Positions 7,864-19,869 of a stretch of 59,585 nt of DNA are shown one piece after another; position 1 is the first letter of the stretch, and every line of letters starts with the position of its first letter. The translations under genes were made by a program, and so were the position numbers. The notes under the pieces were generated by a model. The model saw only the letters and a program-made list of their open reading frames with translations. It was not told the origin of the DNA and did not search any database. This DNA is from Gammaproteobacteria bacterium. GTDB taxonomy: Bacteria > Pseudomonadota > Gammaproteobacteria > Chromatiales > Chromatiaceae. The stretch spans positions 1 through 59,585 of the forward strand of contig JAAAOQ010000013.1 in the NCBI GenBank assembly GCA_009908845.1, read 5' to 3'.

Positions 7864-9685
7864 TCACCAGCGCCGCTCGAACCGGCGACGAAGCAGCACG
7901 GCTGTCAGGTTCATCAGGATCAGGAAGGCTAGCAGCACCATGATCGCGGCCGATGTTCGCTCGACGAAGGCGCGTTCCGGACTATCCGCCCAGAGGAAGA
8001 TTTGCACTGGGAGCACGGTCGCCGAATCGGTGAATCCCTGAGGTACGTCAACGATGAAGGCAATCATGCCGATCATCAACAAGGGCGCACTCTCGCCCAA
8101 GGCCTGCGCCATGCCGATGATGGTGCCGGTCATCATCCCCGGCAGCGCCAAGGGCAGCACATGGTGCATCCTGGTCTGCAGTGGCGAGGCGCCGACCCCG
8201 AGCGCGGCCTCGCGGATCGAGGGTGGCACCGATTTCAGCGCCGCGCGGCTGGCGATGATGATGGTCGGCAGCGTCATCAAGGTCAGAACCATTGCCGCCA
8301 CTAGCGGTGTCGAGCGCGGCACGCCGAAGAAGTTGATGAAGACCGCTAGGCCCAGCAGACCGAAGACGATCGACGGCACCGCTGCCAGGTTGTTGATATT
8401 GACCTCGATCAGGTCGGTGAAGCGATTCTTCGGTGCGAACTCTTCCAGATAGAGGGCTGCGCCCACCGCGATCGGAAACGAGAACAGCAGCGTCAGCACC
8501 AGGGTGTAGAAGGACCCCATCACCGCCCCGCCGATACCGGCAAGCTCGGGCTCGCGCGAGGTTCCATTGGTGAAGAAGGGGATGTTGAAGCGCTTACTGA
8601 GCAGCCCTTCATGCTGCAACTGCAGCACCCAGGCGATCTGCTGATCACTGAGACGGCGCGCATCCTCGGGTGTGGTTAGCTCAAGGGTCTGCCAGGTGCC
8701 TGGCTCGGCCGGAGCCGCCGAGGCAGGCGGCACCAATACCTCGCCACGTGCGCGATCCGCATCCAGGGCCACCAGCTTGATCAGGCCGTCGTTGATGCGC
8801 AGCAGGTAGGTGGGCGCATCATCGGCGCTCAGCACCAGCTCATCGCTGCCCGTGGCCTCCTCGCGCAGGATCTGAATCCTGGTCTCGAGTCGGTCGATAT
8901 CGCGCTCATTGCGCGCGACCTCGCGCTCAGCCTCGCCCGTCTCGTCAGCCGTCAGCTCGCCCTGCTCGAGCGCCGCCAACTCTTTCTCACGTGAACGTTG
9001 TAGGCGCGCTTGCTGACGACCGAGACTGTCGGCGTTGCCGATGAGCCGATCCCGCGCTTGCTCGAGCAATGGGAGCAGCCCGTCATCCGAGACCCGCACA
9101 GTGACCGCATTGCCGATCTCGGCCGGGTCACCGTCGAGCGTCGCGATACCAGTGCCATCGGCGCGCAAGATCGGCGTCGAGCGGCCCTTCATGAACATGT
9201 CGACGTCGTCATCGGCGAGCAGTCGGACCGAGCGCTCAGTGCCGATCACCGCCGGATCAACGGTGACCATGCGCCGCAACTGCAGCGGCGCGCCTGAGCT
9301 CATCAGCGCATTCAGATTGCGTTCTGCGGTGCGACCCGTGACCTCTGGGAACTCGGCTTCCAACGCATCACTGGCGAGCTTGCGGAAGTTGACCGCTCTA
9401 AGCTGACTCGCGATCTCGGTCTCATCCAAGTCACCGTCGCGCAGCGTCCCATTCGGATCAATCTCCTCGGCCTCGAAGGCCACCGGCAGCTCAATGTAGG
9501 ACTGAAAGAACGCGGTATAGCCATTGCCGATGATATTGATGAAGAGGATCAGCACGAAGCTGAGCCCCAGCACCACGCCGCTGGCGCCAACCAGCCGGAA
9601 ACGACGCTCGGCAGCATAGCGGCGCTTCAGGCTGGCCTCGACGATCTCTCTTGGACTGCGGGCAGGGCCGCTGGCGCTGGTTGAT

Positions 9686-9693
<8 letters not shown>
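7864..9693 (-). CDS. pstA: Phosphate ABC transporter permease PstA (long form)
   Basis: Membrane subunit of the phosphate importer. At 609 residues it is about twice the length of E. coli PstA. After a first membrane segment (about residues 35-60) comes a large extracytoplasmic region of roughly 300 residues with coiled coil (AALEQGELTADETGEAE), the DUF3333-like extension known from many Gammaproteobacteria. The C-terminal third holds the typical permease with EAALGVGASPLQT in the EAA loop. The ATG at 9693 overlaps the pstC stop by 8 nt, which fixes the start and suggests translational coupling. Confidence 0.94.
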
Positions 9694-11077
<1,384 letters not shown>

Positions 11078-11121
11078 AGCGGCTAGCGTTCTTCGACAAA
11101 AAAATTAGCTATAATACAAGA

Positions 11122-11149
11122 CGCCAGCGGCCCTTGCGGGCCACTGGCG
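11122..11149 (-). terminator. Intercistronic hairpin between pstS and pstC
   Basis: CGCCAG and GGCCC pair with GGGCC and CTGGCG around TTGC, with a single C-A mismatch. On the minus strand it follows the pstS stop and is followed by a U-rich but interrupted stretch, with a seven-T run about 16 nt further on. It probably attenuates transcription or protects pstS mRNA, giving more binding protein than permease. Confidence 0.5.
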
Positions 11150-11201
11150 CTGATCAGCCTAGACGCCGCGTAAAGGCGACATCAGGGCATCGAACCAGAA
11201 T

Positions 11202-12245
11202 TTACTTCGGGCTCGACATCGGCTCCAGGTCCTGTGCGGACTTGGCAACCTTCTCACGCATGTCTTCCGGCAGCGGGACCAGACCCTTATCAATCAGGTA
11301 GCCATCCGGCCCCCAGGCCTTATCGCTGGTAAACTCGGCCACATACTCCTCGATGCCGGGAATGGTGCCAACGTGGGCGTTCTTGACATAGAAGAAGAGC
11401 GAGCGCGAAATCGGATAGTCACCACTAGCGATCTTATCCATGGTCGGCTTGACGCCATCGATGATGGAGCCCTGCAGCTTGTCGGTGTTCTGGTCGAGGA
11501 AGCTGAAGCCGAAGACACCGAGCGCGTCCGCGTTTGAGTCGAGCTTCTGCACGATCAGGTTGTCGTTCTCGCCCGCCTCAACGTAGGCGCCATCCTCGCG
11601 CACGGTGTGGCAGATCGACTTGTACTTCGACTTGTCCTCGCCCTTGATGTCGGCGATCCAGTCGAAGGTCTTGCAGCCGCCTTCGAGACCGATCTCAGCA
11701 AAGGCGTCTCGGGTACCGGAGGTCGGCGGTGGGCCGAGCACCTCGATGGCGACATCGGGCAGCTCGGGATTGACCTCCTTCCAGGTCTTGTACGGGTTCG
11801 GGACCAGCTCCTCGCCGCCCTCTGGGTTCGGCACATCCTTGGCCAGCGCCAGCCACAGGTCGCGCAGCGACATCTCAAACTGCTCAGCCTTCTTCGAGTT
11901 GGCAATGGCGATGCCGTCGAAGCCGATCTTGACCTCGGTGATCTCCTCGACGCCATTCTCCTGGCACTTCTCGAACTCCGAGACCTTCATCCGGCGTGAA
12001 GCGTTGGTGATGTCGGGTCGCTGAACACCAACACCGGCGCAGAACAGCTTCATGCCGCCGCCCGAGCCGGTTGACTCGATCTTCGGCGTCGGGAACTTGG
12101 TCGCGTTGCCGAACTGCTCAGCGACAGCCGTGGAGAACGGGAAGACGGTCGAAGAGCCGACGATGTTAATCGTATCGCGGGCGAGGGCCTGCGTGGACAT
12201 CGACGCGGCTCCGACGACGGCGACCGCGATCAGGGACTTCTTCAT
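11202..12245 (-). CDS. pstS: Periplasmic phosphate-binding protein PstS
   Basis: Captures phosphate in the periplasm for PstCAB. The 347-residue product has a cleavable signal peptide (MKKSLIAVAVVGAASMSTQALA, cleavage near residue 22). The mature protein starts RDTINIVGSSTVFPFS, a phosphate-binding signature, and ESTGSGGGMKLFCAGVG and SGTRDAFAE contribute further ligand loops. It belongs to the PstS-like family with internal Cys pairs rather than the E. coli type. It is the first gene of the operon, and a possible Pho box lies 60-90 nt upstream. Confidence 0.94.
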   Translation of the reverse strand: MKKSLIAVAVVGAASMSTQALARDTINIVGSSTVFPFSTAVAEQFGNATKFPTPKIESTGSGGGMKLFCAGVGVQRPDITNASRRMKVSEFEKCQENGVEEITEVKIGFDGIAIANSKKAEQFEMSLRDLWLALAKDVPNPEGGEELVPNPYKTWKEVNPELPDVAIEVLGPPPTSGTRDAFAEIGLEGGCKTFDWIADIKGEDKSKYKSICHTVREDGAYVEAGENDNLIVQKLDSNADALGVFGFSFLDQNTDKLQGSIIDGVKPTMDKIASGDYPISRSLFFYVKNAHVGTIPGIEEYVAEFTSDKAWGPDGYLIDKGLVPLPEDMREKVAKSAQDLEPMSSPK

Positions 12246-12307
12246 GGGGTGACTCCGTCAGATGATGAATGGAGTCCTACATTCTCAACGGTTTCTGTTT
12301 AGCGACC

Positions 12308-12336
12308 GTGACGTTCATGTTGCGATTTGATGACAG
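12308..12336 (-). promoter_or_regulatory. Possible Pho box upstream of pstS
   Basis: On the minus strand CTGTCAT matches the E. coli PhoB half-site exactly. It is followed at 11-nt periodicity by TCGCAAC and ACGTCAC with AT-rich spacers (CAAA, ATGA). The position, about 65-90 nt before the pstS ATG, suits a PhoB-activated promoter, but only the first repeat is a good match. Confidence 0.4.
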
Positions 12337-12405
12337 CCCTGTGTGCCCCACCTCTAAGGCAGGTCTCGCGATCAACGAAGCGCAGAGCCCCCTTCGGCTC
12401 GAAGG

Positions 12406-12840
12406 TCAGCGCACTGAGGTCAGCAACTGCACGAAGTCCATCGTCGCGGCGAAAAAGTCGTCTTCCGGGTTGCCCTCGCAGTGTGCACGGGCGCGCCGCA
12501 TCGCGGTCTCGATACCGGCGCCGCTGAGCAGGTCCTCATCGAGGGCGAGGTTCAGACCGGACACGAAGCCAGTAAGCCAATCCTCGTAGCGTTGGTACTC
12601 GGCCGCATCACCGGCATCAGCGGCCTCGCAAGCGCTGAGGTAGTCGGCGCAGCTGCGCACGCCATAGCCCCAAAGGGTTGGCGGCGAGGCCGCGACGGCG
12701 GAGCCGATACTGAGCGACAGCATCAGCACGACCGCGGCGCCGACTCCGGTGCCGCCGGTGAGTGCCGAGCGAGCTGGCCTGCCCTCAATAACTGCCGATA
12801 CTGTTACCATTTCCCAATTTGTGTCCGCCCAAATGGGCAT
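12406..12840 (-). CDS. Small exported protein of unknown function
   Basis: 144 residues if the first ATG is used; translation from ATG 12810 (MVTVSAVIEG) would leave a more normal signal peptide. A hydrophobic segment (VGAAVVLMLSLSIGSAVAA) ends in an Ala-rich cleavage site. The mature part, about 95 residues, has YGVRSCADYLSAC and RAHCEGNPEDDF with three Cys, and YEDWLTGFVSGLNLALDED. This layout recalls small periplasmic immunity-type (Rap1a-like) proteins, but the match is from memory and weak. It lies upstream of pstS on the same strand. Its 5' end abuts the divergent glycosyltransferase gene, so the two may share a control region. Confidence 0.7.
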   Translation of the reverse strand: MPIWADTNWEMVTVSAVIEGRPARSALTGGTGVGAAVVLMLSLSIGSAVAASPPTLWGYGVRSCADYLSACEAADAGDAAEYQRYEDWLTGFVSGLNLALDEDLLSGAGIETAMRRARAHCEGNPEDDFFAATMDFVQLLTSVR

Positions 12841-12860
12841 TCAGGAGGCCGGTTGAGCCG

Positions 12861-14150
12861 ATGCGCGTCTTGATGATCTCTGACGTCTACTTTCCCCGGG
12901 TCAATGGGGTGTCGACGTCGATCCAGACCTTCGGCCGAGAGCTGATTGCCAAGGGTCACCAGGTCACGCTGATCACGCCAAGCTATGGCGTCGATACGGC
13001 CGAACCTTTCGAGGTCCTGCGCATGCCCGCGCGCTCGATCCCGTTCGATCCCGAGGATCGGATGATGCTCTGGCGCCAGCTGCGTGAGCAGCGTGCTGGT
13101 CTGCGTGCGCAGCGTTTCGATCTGGTGCACATCCATACACCGTTCGTTGCCCATTACGCTGGTCGGGCGCTTGCGCGTTCGCTGGCGATCCCTGTGGTCG
13201 AAAGCTATCACACCTTTTTCGAACAGTACCTGGATAAGTATATCCCGCTGGTCCCGAGCGCCTGGCTGCGTTACGCCGCCCGGCGGTTCTCGGCAGCGCA
13301 GTGTAACGATGTGGACGCCCTGGCGGTGCCGTCGCAGGCGATGCTCGACGTGCTCACCCGCTACGGCATCCGCACCCCGGCCGAGGTGGTGCCGACCGGG
13401 ATCGATCTCGCGAAGTTCGGACAGGGCTATGGCGAGCGTTTCCGGCAGCGCTGGGGAATCCCGACCGACCGGCCGCTGCTCGTGCACGTTGGCCGCTTGG
13501 CATTCGAGAAGAACTGCGATTTCTTGTTGCGGATGCTGGTCCACGTCAAGGCCGAGATGCCGGATGTGTTGCTGGTGATCGCCGGTGACGGTCCGGCACT
13601 CAAGCGTTTGCAGCGGCTGACGCAGCGGCTCGATCTTCAGCAGCAGGTGCTGTTCACCGGTTACCTCGCGCGCGATGGCTCGCTCGAGGATTGCTACAGT
13701 GCCGGCGATGCCTTCGTGTTCTCATCACGGACCGAGACCCAGGGACTGGTGCTGCTGGAGTCGATGGCATTGGGCACACCGGTGGTCGCGATCGCCGAGA
13801 TGGGCACGCGCGAGGTGCTGCGCGACAGTGAGGGCTGCCTGATCGCCGAGAACGATGAGGCGCAGTTCGCGGCCCAGTGCCTGCGCCTGCTGCGCGAGCC
13901 GCATCTGCGCGAGCAGCTGGCCGCCAGCGCCCGCGCCTACGCCCGCAGCTGGTCGGCCCCGGTACTCGCCGAGCACATGATCGACTTCTATGCCGGGACG
14001 CTGTTGCGGGTCGAGAAGCGGCTGCGCGAGCCGATGGGCGGACTTGGCGCCGCCGTCGGCGAGCGTGCAGCGGCGTTATCGGCAATGGCTGGGGAGGCGG
14101 GCGATGAGCCGCGTTCGCTCGCGGCGTCTGTCGTTTCCACCGAAGATTGA
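12861..14150 (+). CDS. GT4-family glycosyltransferase
   Basis: 429-residue retaining glycosyltransferase of the GT-B fold. The N-terminal domain starts MRVLMISDVYFPRVNGVSTSIQTFG, typical of enzymes acting on lipid or mannosyl acceptors. The C-terminal donor domain has VGRLAFEKN, VIAGDGP and the E-x7-E region TETQGLVLLESMALGTPVV. TETQGL is shared with diacylglycerol glucosyltransferases of this family, so a glycolipid product is plausible but unproven. AGGAGG lies 13 nt before the chosen ATG. It is divergent from the small exported protein and 600 nt from pstS. The last 40 residues are Ala/Gly-rich and poorly conserved. Confidence 0.85.
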   Translation: MRVLMISDVYFPRVNGVSTSIQTFGRELIAKGHQVTLITPSYGVDTAEPFEVLRMPARSIPFDPEDRMMLWRQLREQRAGLRAQRFDLVHIHTPFVAHYAGRALARSLAIPVVESYHTFFEQYLDKYIPLVPSAWLRYAARRFSAAQCNDVDALAVPSQAMLDVLTRYGIRTPAEVVPTGIDLAKFGQGYGERFRQRWGIPTDRPLLVHVGRLAFEKNCDFLLRMLVHVKAEMPDVLLVIAGDGPALKRLQRLTQRLDLQQQVLFTGYLARDGSLEDCYSAGDAFVFSSRTETQGLVLLESMALGTPVVAIAEMGTREVLRDSEGCLIAENDEAQFAAQCLRLLREPHLREQLAASARAYARSWSAPVLAEHMIDFYAGTLLRVEKRLREPMGGLGAAVGERAAALSAMAGEAGDEPRSLAASVVSTED

Positions 14151-14204
14151 CTGGGCGGTTTGCGGCATGAGCATTTCCGCCTATTAGAGCCAAACGCCTT
14201 AAAA

Positions 14205-14276
14205 GCCCTAACAGAGTGCCTCCCGTAGCCAGTTAGATCAGGAGGTTGCGCGAGTCAAGCGGCTGTTTGATAGGGT
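14205..14276. repeat. Dispersed palindromic repeat, copy A
   Basis: Starts GCCCTAACAG and ends near GATAGGGTC, an imperfect terminal inverted repeat. Bases 14205-14263 match copy B (25488-25546) with only four differences. It lies 55 nt after the glycosyltransferase stop. The remaining 14151-14422 sequence shows no gene. Confidence 0.85.
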
Positions 14277-14422
14277 CTCGAAGACGCAAACGGGCACTCG
14301 GCGCGTTGCTCTGCTGAGCATCCGCCGAGCAGACTGTCCGGAGTGTTGATGAGACTCGGCTTCGCTTGGTCACTCGGACCCGGGGCTGGGTGGGCTCACA
14401 GCGAACCGAATGGGAGCCGCTC

Positions 14423-14842
14423 ATGAAGACCGAAGACGTCCTCGACGCATTCGCGATGCTCGACGACTGGGATGCGCGCTACGAATTCATCGGTGAGCTC
14501 TCACGGGAGCTGGTCAAGATCGCCGATGATGAATACACCGATGCGAATCTGGTCCCTGGCTGCAACACGCGCACCTGGCTGACGGCTCGTCCGCAGCCGA
14601 CCGATCCTTCCTGCATCGAGTATCAGGCCGATGCCGAAACGCCGCTGGTGCGCGGTCTCGTCGCTTTGCTGCTGGTGCCCTTCCAGCACCGGGCGCCGGA
14701 GCAGGTCCTCGCGACCGATCCGACCGGCTATATCGGCCAGCTCGGTCTGGCCGAGCATCTGAGTCCGAACCGCCAGGCCGGCATGGAACATTTCATCGAG
14801 CGTGTTTATCAGCTCGCTCGCGCGCAGCAACAGGCGGTCTGA
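14423..14842 (+). CDS. sufE: SufE-family cysteine desulfurase activator
   Basis: SufE accepts persulfide sulfur from SufS for iron-sulfur cluster assembly in the cytoplasm. The 139-residue product has the family pattern: LDDWDARYEFIGELSREL, then Cys47 in VPGCNTRTWL (the acceptor Cys, usually V.GC.SQVW), and a C-terminal RVYQLARAQQ helix. The ATG at 14423 was chosen over one 57 nt upstream because it begins the conserved helix. No sufS or other suf gene is adjacent, so it is a stand-alone copy; a CsdE-like role is equally possible. Confidence 0.85.
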   Translation: MKTEDVLDAFAMLDDWDARYEFIGELSRELVKIADDEYTDANLVPGCNTRTWLTARPQPTDPSCIEYQADAETPLVRGLVALLLVPFQHRAPEQVLATDPTGYIGQLGLAEHLSPNRQAGMEHFIERVYQLARAQQQAV

Positions 14843-15057
14843 GCGCGACTGGCTGCTTGCAGTGGCTGACTCTGAGACCCGCCCGGATCGGCCTACTTGG
14901 CGGGTGCGCGGGGAGGACGCAACGGCGCCCCCATCACGGGGTCTGCGACGATGCGGCGGCGCTGCGGCGCTCCCCTGCCCGTACGGCCGTCTTCGGTCTA
15001 TATCCGGCCGGTCTGCCGGCGTAGACTAGCCCTTGGTTCGTCGCGGATGTTGTCTCG

Positions 15058-16065
15058 ATGCGTATCGTTGAAGTCGTCGCTCCGGAGCGGTATGCAAAGG
15101 AGATTATCGGCATGGGCCGCTTCTACGGCGCGGCCGATCTCTGGTGGGGGCCAGCCAATGCCGATGGCCGTCAGGCGTTTCGAATGCTGGTGCCGGACCC
15201 GGCGCGCCAGCGCCTGCTCGATGCACTGGAAAGCCTGCTGGAGCGGGATGCAGCGGCGCGCCTCGTCGTGCTCTCGGTCGATGCCACGCTTCCGCGCTTG
15301 AGCGCAGAGACCGAGGAGCAGGACGAGCAGTCGCGCCGGTCTGAGGCGATCAGCGCGACCCGCGAGGAGCTCTACACCGAGATCGCACGCGGCGCCCGTC
15401 TGGATGGCAACTATCTGCTGCTGGTGATGCTCTCGACCATCGTCGCAGCGATCGGTCTGGCCGAGGATAATGTCGCGGTGGTCATCGGCGCGATGGTGAT
15501 CGCACCACTGCTCGGGCCGAACATCGCGTTTGCGTTTGCGACCTCGTTGGGCGACAAGGCGCTCGCGGCCCAGGCGCTGGTGACCAGCGTGGCCGGTCTT
15601 GGGCTTGCGCTCCTGCTGGGCTTGCTGATGGTGCTGCTCTGGCCGATCGATCTGAGTGCGCCCGAGATCGTGGCTCGGACCGAGGTCAATCTGGCGAGCG
15701 TCGCCTTAGCGCTCGCCTCCGGCGCGGCTGCTGTGCTCTCGCTCACCACCGGGCTCTCCTCGGCGCTGGTTGGCGTGATGGTGGCGGTCGCGTTGCTGCC
15801 GCCGACGGCGGTGCTCGGCATGCAGCTCGGCAGCGGTCATTGGGAGCTGGCGGCGGGGGCTGCGCTGCTGCTCGCGGTCAATGTCGTCTGCGTGCTGCTC
15901 GCGGCCAAGCTGGTGTTCCTGAGCCGTGGCGTAAAACCGCGCACCTGGCTCGAGCGGACCAAGGCCAAGCAATCTCAAGTGCTCTACATCGGCCTTTGGG
16001 CCGGGCTCCTCGCGATCCTGATCGCCATCATCCTAGTCCGCAGCCCCGTCCCTTTCGTCGATTAG
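15058..16065 (+). CDS. DUF389 family membrane protein
   Basis: 335 residues. The N-terminal 100 form a soluble domain (MRIVEVVAPERYAKEIIGMG..., RLVVLSVDATLPR). Six or more hydrophobic segments follow between about residues 118 and 330, including the conserved ATREELYTEIARGARLDGNYLLLVMLSTIVAAIGL and VVIGAMVIAPLLGPN, hallmarks of the DUF389/TIGR00341 family. Function is unknown; the family is widespread in bacteria and archaea. The weak ribosome site and the 215-nt upstream gap suggest its own promoter. The downstream hydrolase starts 29 nt later and may be cotranscribed. Confidence 0.9.
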   Translation: MRIVEVVAPERYAKEIIGMGRFYGAADLWWGPANADGRQAFRMLVPDPARQRLLDALESLLERDAAARLVVLSVDATLPRLSAETEEQDEQSRRSEAISATREELYTEIARGARLDGNYLLLVMLSTIVAAIGLAEDNVAVVIGAMVIAPLLGPNIAFAFATSLGDKALAAQALVTSVAGLGLALLLGLLMVLLWPIDLSAPEIVARTEVNLASVALALASGAAAVLSLTTGLSSALVGVMVAVALLPPTAVLGMQLGSGHWELAAGAALLLAVNVVCVLLAAKLVFLSRGVKPRTWLERTKAKQSQVLYIGLWAGLLAILIAIILVRSPVPFVD

Positions 16066-16094
16066 CGAGCGTGCCCTGAAGGGCTGACTCGACT

Positions 16095-17108
16095 GTGCCC
16101 GATATGCTGTGTTCATCTGCGGCCGTTGCCGTCGGCTTGCTGTTCCTGTTGCTTGGATTGGTCTGCCTGATCCTGCCGCTCGGCGTGCACTTCGGTTTTC
16201 GGGCACCACGGGTGCCAAAGGTCTCGACCCCGGCGGATCGAGGGCTGAGCTATGAACAGGTGCGGCTCCCGACAGTGCGGCGACGCTGGCTCTCGGCTTG
16301 GCTGCTTCCGGCCCGGCTCCAGGCGCCGGCGGCGAACAGCGGCTGGCGCGCGCAGTGCACGATCCTGATGCTGCACGGCTGGGGCAGCAATTCCGAGCAG
16401 ATCCTGCCGCTCGCGGTGCCGCTGGTCGGCGCCGGCTTCAACGTGCTGTTGCTGGATGCGCGTAACCATGGTTCGAGTGACGGGGACACCTTCTCGTCAC
16501 TGCCGCGGTTTGCCGAAGACCTGGAGCAAGGCATCCGATGGCTGAAGCATCACCAACCGGCCCGTGCCCGGAGCCTAGCGGTGATCGGCCATTCGGTCGG
16601 CGCCGGCGCGGTCCTGCTCGCGGCGACGAGAACCCCGGCGATCGACGCCGCGATCAGTCTCTCCGCGTTCGCCCATCCGCAGGAGGTCACGGCGCGTTTC
16701 TTGGAGCATCTGCCGCTGCCGCGCGCGTTGGTCAGCCTCGTTGCGCGCTATGTCGAATGGCTGATCGGCTACCGCTTCGACGCGATTGCACCGATCAATA
16801 CCATTCGCCGAGTCCCTTGTCCGGTATTGCTGATGCATGGCACCGCCGACCGCACGGTGCCGCTCTCCGATGCCGAGCGCATCTATGACAATCGGCTGAG
16901 CGACCGGGTCCGCCTGATCCTGGTCCCTGATGCCGACCATGGCTCAACCGACAGGATCGAGCAGCATGCCGACGGGCTGCTGAGGTTTCTCGCAGACAGT
17001 CTTGCGCCGGGTGGAGTAACGCTTGAGAGCGAGGCGAGGAGCAGGCTGCCGGCGACCGGTACAGGCTCCCCGGCCGATTGTTCCGATCCTTCGGGCGTCA
17101 ATCCTTGA
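16095..17108 (+). CDS. Membrane-anchored alpha/beta hydrolase
   Basis: 337 residues with an N-terminal membrane segment (about residues 9-34) followed by an alpha/beta hydrolase domain: LMLHGWGSNSEQ (oxyanion hole), LDARNHGSSDG, nucleophile Ser in GHSVGAGA, acid Asp in HGTADRTVP and His in DADHGST. All catalytic residues are present, so it is likely active, resembling esterase/BAAT-like hydrolases. Substrate unknown. The GTG at 16095 is used; an in-frame ATG lies 9 nt later. Its 3' end overlaps the convergent DUF302 gene by 11 nt. Confidence 0.85.
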   Translation: MPDMLCSSAAVAVGLLFLLLGLVCLILPLGVHFGFRAPRVPKVSTPADRGLSYEQVRLPTVRRRWLSAWLLPARLQAPAANSGWRAQCTILMLHGWGSNSEQILPLAVPLVGAGFNVLLLDARNHGSSDGDTFSSLPRFAEDLEQGIRWLKHHQPARARSLAVIGHSVGAGAVLLAATRTPAIDAAISLSAFAHPQEVTARFLEHLPLPRALVSLVARYVEWLIGYRFDAIAPINTIRRVPCPVLLMHGTADRTVPLSDAERIYDNRLSDRVRLILVPDADHGSTDRIEQHADGLLRFLADSLAPGGVTLESEARSRLPATGTGSPADCSDPSGVNP

Positions 17109-17487
17109 TCGATGCCATCGCGCGGTCGAGCCGCTCGCGCACCTCGGCCGCCAGTCCCGGCACCTGCGGGTTGTCGACCAGCTCGAGGACATCCAGCGGA
17201 TTCATGTAGAGGACGTTCACCTGTCCATCGTCGTCCTCGCGAACGACCACGTTGCAGGGCAAGAGCACACCGATGTCGGGCTCGGCACTGATGGCCTTAT
17301 GGGCGAAGGTCGGGTTGCAGGCACCGAGGATTCGATAGGGCGCCTGGTCGACGCCGAGCTTGGCCTTGAGCGTGGCGGCAACGTCGATGTCGCTGAGGAC
17401 ACCAAACCCCTCCGACTGCAGTGCCGCGGTCACGCGGTCGATGGTCTCATCGAAGCCGGTACTGACCTTGGTCGAAACGCCGTACAT
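17098..17487 (-). CDS. DUF302 domain protein
   Basis: 129-residue single-domain DUF302 protein: VSTKVSTGFDETIDRVTAALQSEGFGVLSDIDVAATLKAKLG at the N-terminus, then YRILGACNPTFAHKA and GVLLPCNVVV, which carry the two conserved Cys of the family. DUF302 proteins are small cytoplasmic proteins frequently found near sulfur-metabolism and heavy-metal genes; function is not established. AGGAG lies 7 nt upstream of the start. It converges on the hydrolase gene, and the two ends overlap by 11 nt. Confidence 0.9.
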   Translation of the reverse strand: MYGVSTKVSTGFDETIDRVTAALQSEGFGVLSDIDVAATLKAKLGVDQAPYRILGACNPTFAHKAISAEPDIGVLLPCNVVVREDDDGQVNVLYMNPLDVLELVDNPQVPGLAAEVRERLDRAMASIKD

Positions 17488-17587
17488 ATCGGGATCTCCT
17501 GAGGATGCGATGCCTATCGGCAGAGTGGATTATCGCCGGGATGGAAAGGTGGGGATGGATGGCAGCCGTTGCGAGCCGGCCGCAGCA

Positions 17588-17622
17588 GCGCCCGCCGGCC
17601 GCTGCGGGCGGCCGGCGGGCGC
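17588..17622. repeat. Perfect 13-bp GC inverted repeat
   Basis: GCGCCCGCCGGCC and GGCCGGCGGGCGC flank a 9-nt loop in the 220-nt gap between the DUF302 gene and the small gene downstream of hynL. There is no T run on either side. It may act as a factor-independent terminator for the minus-strand hydrogenase transcript. No gene is seen in the rest of the gap. Confidence 0.7.
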
Positions 17623-17707
17623 TCTTGGTAAGACTGAAAGGCATTGAGCGCTGGGCTCGAGCGGGCTGGGGTGGGCCCGCCGTGGGCCAGCAGAACCAGT
17701 GCTGTGT

Positions 17708-18016
17708 TCAAGCGGTCCGAGGCTTGAAGCCTGGTTGCATCCAAGGCGTCGTCGTCTCGGGCAGCTCGCAGCGTGGTGCGTGCTCAAGCAGCTCGACCCA
17801 GCTTTCCTCGGCTTGGCCGATCGCGTCCAGCAAGCCCAAGGGTCCGGCACTATTGATCGCGGCCTGTCGCCACTGTGGCCCGCGGACCGGTTCGCCGGCG
17901 TAGCGGCGTGGGCGCGGCCGCTCAGCATCGGCTCGGGCGTTGAGCTCGTCCTGTCGCTTCTGTTGGGACATGAACTGACGGACATGCAGCTCGGCCAAAA
18001 TGTTCATGGATGTCAT
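17708..18016 (-). CDS. Small hypothetical protein downstream of hydrogenase large subunit
   Basis: 102 residues, starting MTSMNILAELHVRQFMSQQKRQDELNARADA. A consensus AGGAGG lies 6 nt before the ATG, strongly supporting expression. The protein is hydrophilic, with one Cys (APRCELPETTTPW) and Pro-rich ends, and no signal or membrane segment. It has no domain I can name. It starts 122 nt after the hynL stop on the same strand and so is probably the last gene of the hydrogenase operon. A maturation or assembly role is conceivable, but the sequence shows no evidence for a protease. Confidence 0.75.
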   Translation of the reverse strand: MTSMNILAELHVRQFMSQQKRQDELNARADAERPRPRRYAGEPVRGPQWRQAAINSAGPLGLLDAIGQAEESWVELLEHAPRCELPETTTPWMQPGFKPRTA

Positions 18017-18138
18017 GGTGGGTTCCTCCTGAGGCAGTCATTGGGAGCGGGGGTGCGAGCCTTTTCGTTGTGGCTTGTCGGCTCGCACGACTCCCTGCCA
18101 GTAGACCTTGATTCGCGCTCGGGCGCCTGATGGCGCTG

Positions 18139-19865
<1,727 letters not shown>

Positions 19866-19869
<4 letters not shown>

